Shown: positions 44,672 through 53,403, counted from the stretch's first letter. The stretch is 64,000 bases of DNA from Halegenticoccus soli (GCF_002844195.1 NZ_PEND01000005.1:1-64000); one strand, 5' to 3'. Made by a program: numbers and translations. Notes: generated from the letters alone by a model not told the origin.

Positions 44672-44964
44672 TCCTCGCGGCCGGTGTCCGGGCGCTTCCC
44701 GTCGTACTTGAGGCGCTCGAACACCGTGTGGCAGCTCTCGCAGTAGTACTGGCTCTTCGAGATCTCCGAACCGAACGCCGACACCCGCTCGACGTCCCGC
44801 GAGTCGCAGAAGGGGCACGCCGGCCTGTCGGTCTCGGCGGCCTCCGTCGGCGGGCGTTCGTCGATCGGTGGCCCGTCAGCCGTGGATCCATCCGGCGGAT
44901 GTCCGTCGGTCGGCGTTCCATCCCCCGGCGTTTCGTCCGGCGACTGTTCGTCAATCGCCTTCAT
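44668..44964 (-). CDS. PaaD-type zinc-ribbon protein (separated C-terminal domain of PaaD)
   Basis: 98 residues. The first 45 or so are a low-complexity Asp/Pro/Gly/Thr-rich tail. The rest is a zinc ribbon, CPFC (Cys50, 53) and CESC (Cys75, 78), with AFGSEISKSQYYC and VFERLKYDGK. In bacterial PaaD this ribbon is fused to the C-terminus of a MIP18-like domain. Here the MIP18-like part is a separate gene three places upstream. It is last in the paaA-paaD-paaB-paaC-ribbon operon and its start overlaps the paaC stop. Confidence 0.85.
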   Translation of the reverse strand: MKAIDEQSPDETPGDGTPTDGHPPDGSTADGPPIDERPPTEAAETDRPACPFCDSRDVERVSAFGSEISKSQYYCESCHTVFERLKYDGKRPDTGRED

Positions 44965-45725
44965 TCGGCGGCGAACTCCTCGTTCCTGACGCCGGTGAGG
45001 GCGTCGACGACGGACTGGTCGATCGCGCCGTCGCCGACCCGGCGGCGCGCCTCGTCCCACTCGTCCTGCGTCGGGCCGTCGCGGTCGACGCCGTCGAGGG
45101 ACACGGACGTCCCGTCGAAGAGCCGAGCGTAATGGGCGACCAGCGCGTCCCGGAGGTCGGCGGCCGAGCGATCGGCGAAGCCGGACCGAACGACCGGGTC
45201 CGAATCGGCGTCGTAGCTCTCGGGGCCGACGAACGCCAACGCCTTCGGCAGCGCGTCCTCGAACGCCCCCTGTAACTCCTCGGGGCGATCGTCGGCGAGC
45301 GTCGCCAGACGGGCGTCGTGGTACTCCAGGTGGAAGTACTCGTCCTCGCCGATCTTCCGCGCGAGGCCGCGGAAGTCGTCGGACGCGATCGAGTCGAGCA
45401 TGTACCACGCGGCTCGATCGGCCGTCGCGACGGCGACGAGGTGCTCGACCCAGCTGTCGCGCGTCGCGTCGAGCGTCGCGGCGTTGCGGAACTCCTCGGG
45501 GGCGCGATCGCCTTCGAGCCACTCCCCGTCCCGGCCCTGCTGTTCCAAGAGGCGGAACAGCTGGCGGACGTGACCCGCTTCGTCCTGCGCGGTGCTCGCG
45601 CCGCCGATGTCGTCCTCCAGCGACGGGCCGGTGAGCATCCACTCCGCGTACCGGTGCGACAGCAGGAGTTTCGTGTCGGCGATAGCCTGCACGTAGTCCA
45701 CTGCCTCGGCGGGCCACTCGCTCAC
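44961..45725 (-). CDS. paaC: Phenylacetyl-CoA epoxidase-type subunit PaaC
   Basis: 254 residues of ferritin-like helices, the structural partner of the diiron subunit PaaA. Seen: ADTKLLLSHRYAEWML, ASTAQDEAGHVRQLFRLLEQ, and IGEDEYFHLEYHDA. The latter two resemble iron-ligand helices, but PaaC is usually inactive as a metal enzyme. In the 1,2-epoxidase, PaaA and PaaC form the heterodimeric core. Four-base overlaps with both neighbours show tight translational coupling. Confidence 0.9.
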   Translation of the reverse strand: MSEWPAEAVDYVQAIADTKLLLSHRYAEWMLTGPSLEDDIGGASTAQDEAGHVRQLFRLLEQQGRDGEWLEGDRAPEEFRNAATLDATRDSWVEHLVAVATADRAAWYMLDSIASDDFRGLARKIGEDEYFHLEYHDARLATLADDRPEELQGAFEDALPKALAFVGPESYDADSDPVVRSGFADRSAADLRDALVAHYARLFDGTSVSLDGVDRDGPTQDEWDEARRRVGDGAIDQSVVDALTGVRNEEFAAE

Positions 45726-45931
45726 GGGCTCACCTCCGGCGACGGAGCCGTCCGTTCGCCCGTCACCTCGAGCAGGTGCTCCCGCGCGACGACCGCCATG
45801 TAATCCCAGCTCTCCTCGTCGAACGTCGTCCGCGCGTAGGACTTCGCCAGCGCGTCGCTGTCCGCCTTCACCCGACCGATGTGCAGAATCTCGTCGCCCG
45901 GATTGAGTCGGGCGAACACCTCGTACTTCAT
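45722..45931 (-). CDS. paaB: Phenylacetyl-CoA epoxidase-type subunit PaaB
   Basis: 69 residues (MKYEVFARLNPGDEILHIG), shorter than typical bacterial PaaB (about 95) but keeping the core: GRVKADSDALAKSYARTTF, then EESWDYMAVVAREHLLEV. PaaB bridges the PaaAC core and is needed for assembly and activity. Its place between paaC and the MIP18-type gene, with four-base overlaps at both ends, supports the call. Confidence 0.85.
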   Translation of the reverse strand: MKYEVFARLNPGDEILHIGRVKADSDALAKSYARTTFDEESWDYMAVVAREHLLEVTGERTAPSPEVSP

Positions 45932-46302
45932 AGGCTGATCCCCGCTTCGCGCATCTTCTCGCGGACCTCGGGAGTGAGCCTGTCCTTCGACCAGACCGGA
46001 TCCCAGACGATATCGATGGTTACTGATTCGACGCCGGGGACGGGACGGAGCATGCTTCTGACGTCGTCCTGGATGAAATCGTACGCGGGACACCCCATGC
46101 AGGGGAACGTCATTTCGACGGTGACGTCGCCGTCCTCGTCGCGGACGTCGTATATCATCCCCATCTCGACGAGGCTGACCGGGATGTGGGGGTCGGGGAT
46201 CTCGTCGAGGAGCGCCCACAGCTCCTCTTCGAACGCCGCGTTTCCCTCGGATCGGTCGAACCCGGGTTCCCCGGCGTCGACGGGCGTCATGTTCGCGCTC
46301 AT
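45928..46302 (-). CDS. paaD: MIP18-type PaaD (N-terminal half of the usual PaaD)
   Basis: 124 residues with the MIP18/DUF59 hallmarks: DPHIPVSLVEMGMIYDV (residues 37-53) and the CMGCP motif (68-72), followed by VWDPVWSKDRLTPEVREKM. MIP18 proteins help insert Fe-S or diiron centres. In the Paa system PaaD is an assembly factor. It lacks the C-terminal zinc ribbon, which is encoded separately at 44668. Its start overlaps the paaA stop by four bases. Confidence 0.88.
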   Translation of the reverse strand: MSANMTPVDAGEPGFDRSEGNAAFEEELWALLDEIPDPHIPVSLVEMGMIYDVRDEDGDVTVEMTFPCMGCPAYDFIQDDVRSMLRPVPGVESVTIDIVWDPVWSKDRLTPEVREKMREAGISL

Positions 46303-47252
46303 GCCGCCGGTTCCACCTTCCCGGACTGGATCATGTTCACGTACTTCTCGTTCGCCGGCCCGCGACTCCGCCAGCGGTCGATGACGTCCGACCACGAGAT
46401 CGGCTCGTCGAAGAGCCACTCCTTGTTCTCCTCGTCGTACGCCACCGGGAGGTCGTATTCGAGGACGTACTCCTCGCTCTCCTCGTCGTAGTGAGCCGGA
46501 ATGTCGATGCCGAGCTCGTCACAGAGCGGAACGGTGCTGTCCATCCAGGCCTGGCGCAGTTCGTCGTTCGACATGCCCTTGATGCGGTACTCCAGCTGGT
46601 CGTCGTGGCGCTTCTTGTCGTCGGGGAGGCCGAACCACTCGATGGCGATCGGGAACATCCAGTCGACCGCCTCCTGCAGCTTCCGCCTCGTCTTGTCGTT
46701 CTTCCGTGCGAGGCGGCGCATCCAGGTTTCGCCGTGTCGCAGGTGGAACTGCTCTTCCTTGCTCACCTTCGTCAGGGCGCGCTTCCACGGCGCGTAGGAG
46801 GTGTTCTCGTGGATGTCGCCGAGGAGGACGATCCCCGCGCGGTCGAACAACCCGTGGGCCGTGACGAGTTCGGCGAAGTTCTCGATCGGCTGGTCGAAGC
46901 CGTACGTGTTCCGCCACTCGTGGGGTTCTCGGCCGTAGATGAGCTCCTCGCGGTCCACTCCGAGATCTTCGAGGAGCCGGTAGGCGATGTGCCCGTGCCC
47001 GAGTTCGTCCTGGATGACGCTCACGCAGGAGGTGCGGGCGTTCAGGCTCGGCGCGTTCAGCGACTGGTCGTAGTACGCGGGGGCGCTCATGAGTTCGGTG
47101 TCGCCCGACACCGTGAGAATCGTCTTCAGCGCGTCGAGGTAGCCGTCCGTCATCTCGTCGACCGATTCGATCATCCGTCCGTTTTGCAGTTCCGCCTTGA
47201 ACTGCTGTTCGCTAACCATAGGTGCTTCCTCGCCCGTGAGGTTACGACTCAT
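46299..47252 (-). CDS. paaA: Phenylacetyl-CoA epoxidase-type catalytic diiron subunit PaaA
   Basis: 317 residues from ATG 47252; an ATG 11 codons later (47219) is a good alternative. The diiron ligands lie in two ExxH motifs: ELGH (Glu83, His86) and EQFH (Glu167, His170), with further helix Glu residues. In bacteria this subunit uses O2 and electrons from PaaE to epoxidise the ring of phenylacetyl-CoA. First gene of the five-gene operon. Substrate identity here is inferred from family only; benzoyl-CoA or another aryl-CoA is possible. Confidence 0.9.
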   Translation of the reverse strand: MSRNLTGEEAPMVSEQQFKAELQNGRMIESVDEMTDGYLDALKTILTVSGDTELMSAPAYYDQSLNAPSLNARTSCVSVIQDELGHGHIAYRLLEDLGVDREELIYGREPHEWRNTYGFDQPIENFAELVTAHGLFDRAGIVLLGDIHENTSYAPWKRALTKVSKEEQFHLRHGETWMRRLARKNDKTRRKLQEAVDWMFPIAIEWFGLPDDKKRHDDQLEYRIKGMSNDELRQAWMDSTVPLCDELGIDIPAHYDEESEEYVLEYDLPVAYDEENKEWLFDEPISWSDVIDRWRSRGPANEKYVNMIQSGKVEPAA

Positions 47253-47387
47253 ACCTAATAGCGTTTTCTCCCGTTCGACTGTGATAGTTCGGGTCTTCCT
47301 CGACGGGGATCTATTATCGTCGTCCGGGTACGGTGCGCCGTGGCGCTGAAGTCGCGGTCACCGACGCACGGTCACCGACCGGGACAA

Positions 47388-47395
47388 CATATTTA
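47388..47395 (+). promoter_or_regulatory. TATA-like box for the GNAT/ferredoxin unit
   Basis: ATATTTAT lies 24-31 nt before the ATG at 47419, the position expected for a leaderless archaeal transcript. The paaA promoter must lie in the same 166-bp divergent region. Confidence 0.5.
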
Positions 47396-47418
47396 TCGCA
47401 GGTGTTCGACCACCATAC

Positions 47419-47901
47419 ATGGAATTCACAGTGAGACAGGCACGTCCGGAGGACGGGGACGCGCTGCTCGACCTCTGGCACGGGTTCACCACGCATCTCT
47501 CCGAATACGACAACCGGTACCGACACAAGGAAACCGCCGACGAGCGCTGGCTGAAGTACTTCGAAAACCAGCTCCTCGAATCGAAGTACGGGGTCGTCTT
47601 CGTCGCCGAGCGCGAGGGAACGCTCGTCGGCGTGATCGAAGCCCGCGTCATGGGCAACCACCCGATCTTCCGCCTCGAGAATCACGGCCACGTCCACGGT
47701 CACTTCGTCGACGAAGCGTACCGGGACCAGGGCGTCGGCAGCGCCCTCCTCGAAGCCGCCGAAGAGTGGTTCGCGAGTCCGCCCCGCGAGGTCGACTTCT
47801 ACCGCATCACCACCATCGAAGGCGACGAGACGGCCGCCGAGATCTACACCGCCCTCGGGTGCAGGCCCGTCGAGCACGTCTACGAGAAGCGCCTCCGCTG
47901 A
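47419..47901 (+). CDS. GNAT-family N-acetyltransferase
   Basis: 160 residues with the GNAT core. It has acetyl-CoA-binding motif A, FVDEAYRDQGVGSALLEAAE (RDQGVG as the Q/RxxGxG loop), and a C-terminal EIYTALGCRPVE strand. The N-terminus MEFTVRQARPEDGDALLDL is typical. It is co-oriented with the ferredoxin gene two bases later, so they share a transcript. Its acceptor is unknown and the link to the Paa system is by position only. Confidence 0.88.
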   Translation: MEFTVRQARPEDGDALLDLWHGFTTHLSEYDNRYRHKETADERWLKYFENQLLESKYGVVFVAEREGTLVGVIEARVMGNHPIFRLENHGHVHGHFVDEAYRDQGVGSALLEAAEEWFASPPREVDFYRITTIEGDETAAEIYTALGCRPVEHVYEKRLR

Positions 47902-47903
47902 CC

Positions 47904-48185
47904 ATGGTCGAAACGTACGAGGTGGAATTCGTCGACGAGGGGCTCACCATAGAGGTGCCGGAGGACACCCCCATTCTGGAGGCGGCCGAGGAGTCGGGCC
48001 TCGACCTCTCCTACCAGTGTCGGATGGGCGTCTGCGGCGTCTGCTCCGGGCTGATAATCGAGGGCGAGGTCGACCAGACCGAGGGAATGTTTCTCTCGGA
48101 CGGCGAGCGCGCGGAAGGCTACGTGCTTACCTGTATCGCGAAGCCGCTGTCGGACCTGAAGATCGAGACCAACACCGGCCCGTAA
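47904..48185 (+). CDS. Plant-type 2Fe-2S ferredoxin
   Basis: 93 residues, one [2Fe-2S] cluster held by Cys39, Cys44, Cys47 and Cys77 (the C-x4-C-x2-C pattern in QCRMGVCGVC). Acidic, as expected for a halophile. It lies beside the Paa operon, which lacks the flavin-containing reductase PaaE whose C-terminus is a ferredoxin of this type. It is therefore a candidate electron carrier to the epoxidase. A separate reductase would be required and is not seen here. Confidence 0.93.
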   Translation: MVETYEVEFVDEGLTIEVPEDTPILEAAEESGLDLSYQCRMGVCGVCSGLIIEGEVDQTEGMFLSDGERAEGYVLTCIAKPLSDLKIETNTGP

Positions 48186-48820
48186 GGCGCATCTTTTCCG
48201 TCGACCGTTTTCTCTCCGTCTCCCAACGCCGCTTGCTGTGTCACGGGCATCTTTCGATCTGCGACGGTAGCTCTTCGGTACCGGTCGGGACGCGCTGTTT
48301 ACGAACTCCGTATACTGTTCTCGTATACTCACATGCCTATGTCTGTAACGGGATCGCTCCGACCACCTCCGTCACGTCGAAAACAGTCTGGGAGTGCTAA
48401 CTCGCCTCACGATAGAGCGAACCAAACCGCGAGTCCCCGTCACGACGGGTAACGCTCGGATCCAACCGGTGTACCGCGAGCGAAAACAGTCCTGTTATCG
48501 AGAGCTGTTTACGGCGGATTGGGGACGCGATGCGGCGCTCCCGGTCGCTACGATACGGGAGAGACCCGAGCGACGGAACTACTCGTGGGAACGACAGCGA
48601 GCCGTTCGCGGCAGAAGTCGGCGAAGGGCGATCCGGCGCGATCGTCGGCTGACGCGGTCCGTCGTCGGTGCACTCGGGACGTAAACCCCCGCGGGCGCGT
48701 GCAAGCCCGGGGCGACCGCGGCGGCGCAGCGCCCGACCGATCCGCGAACCTCACCGTTCGTTGCGTACGATGTCGGCTCTCGGTCGGAGAAACAGAACGA
48801 TCGAATCCGCTCTCGACCCG
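48186..48820. other. Convergent intergenic region, no gene recognised
   Basis: About 635 bp between the ferredoxin and the CoA-ligase gene, both ending toward it. ORFs are Arg/Ser-rich shadows. No tRNA-like T-loop, terminator hairpin or repeat was recognised. Confidence 0.4.
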
Positions 48821-50488
48821 TTATACGGCCCGGTCGACCCGCTTCCGCTCTCGTTCTCGAAGTTTCACTCGCTGGATCTTCCCGGTCTCCGTCCGCGGAA
48901 GTTCGTCGACGAACTCGATCTCGCGGGGGTACTTGTACGGCGCGAGCGTGTTCTTTACCTCGTTTTGGAGCGCTTCGACGAGCGCGGAGTCGGGCGAGAA
49001 CTCGGGCGTCGGTACGACAAACGCCTTGACGATCTGCCCGCGCTCCTCGTCCGGACTCCCGACGACCGCCACTTCGGCGACGGCGTCGTGGCCTTCGAGC
49101 ACCGCTTCGACCTCTGGACCCGGAATGTTGTACCCGCTCGAAATGATGAGGTCGTCGCGGCGGGACTTGTACTCGAACCGGCCGTCCTCCCGCTGGACGA
49201 AGATGTCTCCGGGGAGGCACCATCCGTCGACGACGACTTCCCCCTGTTTGTCCGGTCGGTTCCAGTAGGTCATCCCGGTCGGTCCGCGCACGGCCAGCAG
49301 CCCAGGCGTCCCCCGGGAGACTTCCTCGCGGGTGTCCGGATCGACGATCTTGCACTCGTAGCCGGGAACGGGGTAACCGGTCGCGCTCGGATCGACCTCG
49401 TCCGTCCGCCGGTGACTGATGAAGATGTGGAGCATCTCCGTCGTCCCGATGCCGTCGAGGAGCTTGATGCCGTACTGCTCTCGGAAGCGCTCGTACGTCG
49501 TCGGCGTCAGCGGTTCGCCCGCGCTCATCCCGAGCCGGAGCGAACTCACGTCGTACTCCTCGGGGCCGTCGGGGTGGTTCGCCAGAATCTGGTTGTACGC
49601 CGTCGGAATTGAACAGAAGATCGTGATGCCGTGGTCCTCGATCGCTTCGAGCAGCGTCTGCGGGGTCGCGTCCTCGACGAGACTCGTCGCGGCCCCGAAC
49701 CGGAGCGGGAACGTCACGAGGCCGCCGTACCCGTAGGCGAACGGCAGCGGCGGGTTCCCACCGAAGACGTCGTCCTCCGTCGGATCGAGGCAGTACCGCG
49801 CGTAGCTGTCGGCGGTCGCCAGAAGCTGACGGTGCGTGTGAAACGTCCCTTTCGGCCGGCCGGTCGTCCCGCTCGTGTAGAGCATGAGCGCGAGGTCGTC
49901 CCGTTCCGTCTCGTACGGGTCGAGGTCGGCCGAGGCCGCCTCGACCAGTTCGTCGAAGTCGCGGTGATCGTGGGAGACGGCCGTCCGGTCGACGACGACG
50001 ACGTTTTCGAGCGTGTCGAGGTCGGGGAGCGCGGCGTCGAGCTCCTCGAGGAGTTTGTCGTAGACGATGGCGACCGTCGCCTCGGCGTCGTTTACGATGT
50101 AGGTCAGCTCCTTCGCGCGGAGCAGTTTCATCGACGGGAGCGCGACGGCACCGATCTTCTGGACCGCGAGACAGGAGACGACGGCCTCCGGTCGGTTGGA
50201 GAACCGAACGAGGACGCGATCGCCCGGTTCGACGCCCAGGTCGAGCAGGGCGTTTCCGAGTCGGTTCACCCGCTCGCGTAACTCGGCGTAGGTGATTTCA
50301 CGGTCCTCGAAGCGGACGGCGACGTTGTCCCCGCGCCCCTCCGAAACGTGTCTGTCCACCAGCTCCTCCGTGACGTTTAGTTCCCGCGAGTAGTGGAGCT
50401 CGGGCAGCGGGTAACTAAAATCCGGACTCTCGTCTGCCTCCGGGAGGTATCCCTGTGGGATAGACTCTTGCATGTCTGCTTGTACCAT
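48821..50488 (-). CDS. Acyl/aryl-CoA ligase (benzoate-CoA ligase-like, ANL superfamily)
   Basis: 555 residues. Motifs: phosphate loop LYTSGTTGRPKGT, GIGTTEM, YKSRRDDLIISSGYNI and the C-terminal catalytic Lys in ETGKIQRVKL. Length and spacing resemble benzoate/2-aminobenzoate-CoA ligases more than PaaK (about 440 residues). It would activate an aromatic or related acid with ATP to the CoA ester used by the epoxidase. The gene follows the CoA-transferase pair on the same strand, with about 55 bp between. Confidence 0.88.
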   Translation of the reverse strand: MVQADMQESIPQGYLPEADESPDFSYPLPELHYSRELNVTEELVDRHVSEGRGDNVAVRFEDREITYAELRERVNRLGNALLDLGVEPGDRVLVRFSNRPEAVVSCLAVQKIGAVALPSMKLLRAKELTYIVNDAEATVAIVYDKLLEELDAALPDLDTLENVVVVDRTAVSHDHRDFDELVEAASADLDPYETERDDLALMLYTSGTTGRPKGTFHTHRQLLATADSYARYCLDPTEDDVFGGNPPLPFAYGYGGLVTFPLRFGAATSLVEDATPQTLLEAIEDHGITIFCSIPTAYNQILANHPDGPEEYDVSSLRLGMSAGEPLTPTTYERFREQYGIKLLDGIGTTEMLHIFISHRRTDEVDPSATGYPVPGYECKIVDPDTREEVSRGTPGLLAVRGPTGMTYWNRPDKQGEVVVDGWCLPGDIFVQREDGRFEYKSRRDDLIISSGYNIPGPEVEAVLEGHDAVAEVAVVGSPDEERGQIVKAFVVPTPEFSPDSALVEALQNEVKNTLAPYKYPREIEFVDELPRTETGKIQRVKLRERERKRVDRAV

Positions 50489-50543
50489 CCTGGTTTACCA
50501 TGATATATTTTGCGGTGAGGCCTCGTTTTCCGAGGGTCGGGCG

Positions 50544-51323
50544 CTACTGCGTCCAGAACCCGTCCGGATCGAACCTGCGTGTGAGCGACAGGACTTCCTC
50601 GGTCGGTTCCGGCGTCGTCGTCACCTCGCCGATACCGACGTCCTCCGCGGTCTTGAGCTCCCACGGAAAGTCGGGACGGATCTCGTCGACCGTGACGCCG
50701 GGATGGACGGATCGGAGGTAGAGTTCCCCGTCGGCGTCGAAGCCGAAGCTCGCCTTCGAGGTGACTAACGCGACCGGTCCGCCGCCGGGAACCGCGTTCG
50801 CCTCCCGCCAATCGCCGCCGGTTCCGTGGCCGGGGCTCGTGTTGTAGTGCACCCTCTCTACGAACCGGCGCGATTCGTGCGCCATCAGAATGACGGTTCG
50901 ATTCGCCATGCAGGCGATGTCGCACGCGCCGCCGCTGCCCGGTAACCGAATCTCCCGGTCGCCCGCGCGAACACGCGTCGTGTTCAGATTGCCGTGGCGG
51001 TCGATCTCGGCGCCGCCGAGGAACCCGACGTCGATGTCGCCCCGCTGGAGGCGGCTCATGATGTCGAGCATGCCCGTCGTCGAGACCGCCCGATCGAGGT
51101 TCGGGAGGTCGCACATCGTGTGCAGGAACCCGTCCGCGGGGTCGTCGCGGACGACGCCGCTCTCGTAGACCGCCATCGCGTTCGGCGCGTGTGTGCTCAC
51201 CGCGACCTGAAACGCGATAAGCGGCAGCCGCATGCCGACGAACGCCGTGTCGCCGTCTTCGATCTCGCGCGCCGCGGCGCTCACCATCAGCTCTCGATCC
51301 GTGTAGCCGCGCTCACCGGCCAT
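50544..51323 (-). CDS. CoA-transferase-like subunit beta
   Basis: 259 residues with a class I CoA-transferase fold: DTAFVGMRLPLIAFQVA, YESGVVRDDPADGFLHTM, and GSGGACDIACMA. It overlaps the alpha-subunit stop by 11 bp. It belongs to the glutaconate/IpdB-like branch, in which some members are true transferases and others (IpdAB) are ring hydrolases. I cannot place it in either from sequence alone. Confidence 0.82.
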   Translation of the reverse strand: MAGERGYTDRELMVSAAAREIEDGDTAFVGMRLPLIAFQVAVSTHAPNAMAVYESGVVRDDPADGFLHTMCDLPNLDRAVSTTGMLDIMSRLQRGDIDVGFLGGAEIDRHGNLNTTRVRAGDREIRLPGSGGACDIACMANRTVILMAHESRRFVERVHYNTSPGHGTGGDWREANAVPGGGPVALVTSKASFGFDADGELYLRSVHPGVTVDEIRPDFPWELKTAEDVGIGEVTTTPEPTEEVLSLTRRFDPDGFWTQ

Positions 51324-52215
51324 AGGTCACCTCCGCGGCGACGGTCGGTTCGGACACGTCGAGGTTCCCCGGATCGCCGAGCACGTCGAGGTACCCCGCG
51401 CGTCCGTCGACGCCGCGAACCCACTTGTCGGCCCACTCGTCGAAGGCCGCCCGCGTGTCAGTCGAGCGGTGGTATCGGAGGTAGTACTCGTTGTCGCGGT
51501 TGTAGCGGCCGGTCAGCGGCGACGGGTGCGCTCCGTAGGGACATTCGACGACGGCGGCGACCTGCTCGCGGGTGATCGCCACCCGACTCGGATCGCTCTT
51601 TATCACCTCCGGGTCGACGAGTTCCTCGGCGACGACGATGACGTTCTCCGCCGCCCCGACGGCGGGGTTCATCGCGCCCGCGTTCCCCCAGAAGTGGGCG
51701 TCGCCGTACGCGTTCGCCCGCTGGACGTGAACGACGGTCCAATCCGGGCGGATCGCGGGAACGAGGGCGAGCCGGTCCCCGGAGAAGGGGTCCTCGGCCT
51801 CGACGAACAGGTCGCTTTCGTCGAACACGTCACTTCCGAGCAGCGAGCGGGTCGGGAGGTACGGGACGCCCATCGCGCCGGCCTGCAGCGCGAGAGCGAT
51901 GCTCAGGTTGGAGTGGTTCTCGACCGCGAGGCTCCCCGATTCGACCGCCTCTCGGAACCGGTAGCCCGTTCCGGCGCTGACGTTGCCGACCCACGCGGCG
52001 CGGACGCGATCGACGAGGCCTGCGCCGATGAGCTGGTCGAACAGGATGTCGCTGATCGGCCCGATGAGGGTCAACTCGTCCGTGTTCTGTCGGATGAGCT
52101 CGTGCCCGGCGGCGAAGGGGATCGCGTGTTCGAGCGCGAGGCCGAGCGCGACCGAATCCCCGGGTTGAATCCGCTCGATGGCTTCACTCATCGAAGCGCG
52201 CTTCTCTCGTGGCAT
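51313..52215 (-). CDS. CoA-transferase-like subunit alpha
   Basis: About 300 residues from ATG 52215. The alternative GTG at 52230 is less likely because a TATA-like TTTATA (52241-52247) then sits too close. Seen: MSEAIERIQPGDSVALGLAL, AAWVGNVSAGTGYRF and HFWGNAGAMNPAVGAAE. Together with the beta subunit it forms a heteromeric class I CoA-transferase-like enzyme. It may transfer CoA to the substrate acid or open a ring as IpdAB does in steroid catabolism. First gene of a unit with the ligase. Confidence 0.82.
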   Translation of the reverse strand: MPREKRASMSEAIERIQPGDSVALGLALEHAIPFAAGHELIRQNTDELTLIGPISDILFDQLIGAGLVDRVRAAWVGNVSAGTGYRFREAVESGSLAVENHSNLSIALALQAGAMGVPYLPTRSLLGSDVFDESDLFVEAEDPFSGDRLALVPAIRPDWTVVHVQRANAYGDAHFWGNAGAMNPAVGAAENVIVVAEELVDPEVIKSDPSRVAITREQVAAVVECPYGAHPSPLTGRYNRDNEYYLRYHRSTDTRAAFDEWADKWVRGVDGRAGYLDVLGDPGNLDVSEPTVAAEVTYGR

Positions 52216-52314
52216 ACGTTGGCTATCCACAGGTAGGACATATAAATCCGCGCCTACGGTGCACCGGTTGTCAGCGAAAGACGGGGGCCGCGGTCTACAG
52301 GTGATCGAAGCGGT

Positions 52315-53403
52315 TCACTTCCGGACGTTCTCCACGTAGCCGCGGAGAGCCGCCGGAACGTTCGAGACGGCTTCGCGGGGGTTCCGCTTGAGCGACGTGA
52401 CGGCGCCCGCGATACCCGTCGGCGCAAAGATGACGACTAGCACGTAGATCAAACCGAGGACGACCTCCCAGTTCCCGACGCTCGAAAGCGCGTCTTCGAG
52501 GAAGACGACGAACACGGCGCCGACCATCGGCCCCCACAGCGTCCCCATCCCGCCGAGCAACGTCATGACGATGAGTTCGCCGCTCACCGTCCAGTGGAGC
52601 ATCTCCGGGTGCGCGGTGCTCTGGAACGGGACGAAGAGACCGCCCGCGAGGCCGGCGAACCCGCCGCTTATCGCGAACGCGACGATCTTGTAGTGGCGGA
52701 CGTTGTACCCGACGAACGCGATTCGATCTTCGTTCTCGCGGATGCCTTCGAGCACCCGGCCGAACGGAGAGTTCGCGAGCCGGAGAACCAGGGCGACCGA
52801 CAGCGCTACGATGGTAAGCGCGAGGAAGTAGTAGGTCACGAGGGAGTCGAAGGCGAATCCGGCGACCTCGTACGACGGAATCCCGACGAGACCGTTGTCG
52901 CCCGCCGTCACCTGGTCGACGCCGAGCGCCGTCGCGGGGATGTCGTTGAACGCGAGCGTGTAGATCATCTGCGCGAACGCGAGCGTGAGCATCGCGAAGT
53001 AGATCCCCTTGGCTCGCACGCTCAGCCAGCCGATGAGTGCCGCGACGACGACGCCGGCGATGATCGCCATCGGGAGAACGACGAGCGCGTTCCGCGTCAC
53101 GTTTTCGAGGAGGAGCGCGACGGCGTAGCCGCCGGCGCCGAACATCGCGGCGTGCCCGAACGACAGGAGTCCGGCGTACCCGAACACGAAGTCGAGGCTG
53201 AGCGCGAACAGCGCGAAGATGAGCGCCAGCGTGAGGAGATTCATCCAGAACGGCTGAATCGCCTGGGCGACGGGAGCGAACGCGACGAGCGCGAGGCCGA
53301 CGCCGACGAGCGCGAGGCGACCGGTCCGCCCGATGATAGCCGCGTCCTCCGCCTCCGTTTCCGTTCGGGCGGAGTAACGGTCCAGAACGTCCTCGATAGC
53401 CAT
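52315..53403 (-). CDS. livM: Branched-chain amino acid-type ABC permease LivM
   Basis: 362 residues from ATG 53403, about ten hydrophobic helices. Characteristic LivM stretches are ALSLDFVFGYAGLLSFGHAA, SPFGRVLEGIRENEDRIA and GGMGTLWGPMVGAV. Its start overlaps the LivH stop by one base. With LivH it forms the channel for the substrate bound by the lipoprotein. In aromatic catabolic clusters Liv-type importers often carry aromatic or dicarboxylic acids rather than amino acids, which is the favoured reading here. Confidence 0.9.
   Translation of the reverse strand: MAIEDVLDRYSARTETEAEDAAIIGRTGRLALVGVGLALVAFAPVAQAIQPFWMNLLTLALIFALFALSLDFVFGYAGLLSFGHAAMFGAGGYAVALLLENVTRNALVVLPMAIIAGVVVAALIGWLSVRAKGIYFAMLTLAFAQMIYTLAFNDIPATALGVDQVTAGDNGLVGIPSYEVAGFAFDSLVTYYFLALTIVALSVALVLRLANSPFGRVLEGIRENEDRIAFVGYNVRHYKIVAFAISGGFAGLAGGLFVPFQSTAHPEMLHWTVSGELIVMTLLGGMGTLWGPMVGAVFVVFLEDALSSVGNWEVVLGLIYVLVVIFAPTGIAGAVTSLKRNPREAVSNVPAALRGYVENVRK

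Noticed and set aside
48186-48820. Small ORFs in the convergent gap
   Set aside because: Serine/arginine-rich, no start context, overlapping on both strands; consistent with noncoding high-GC sequence.
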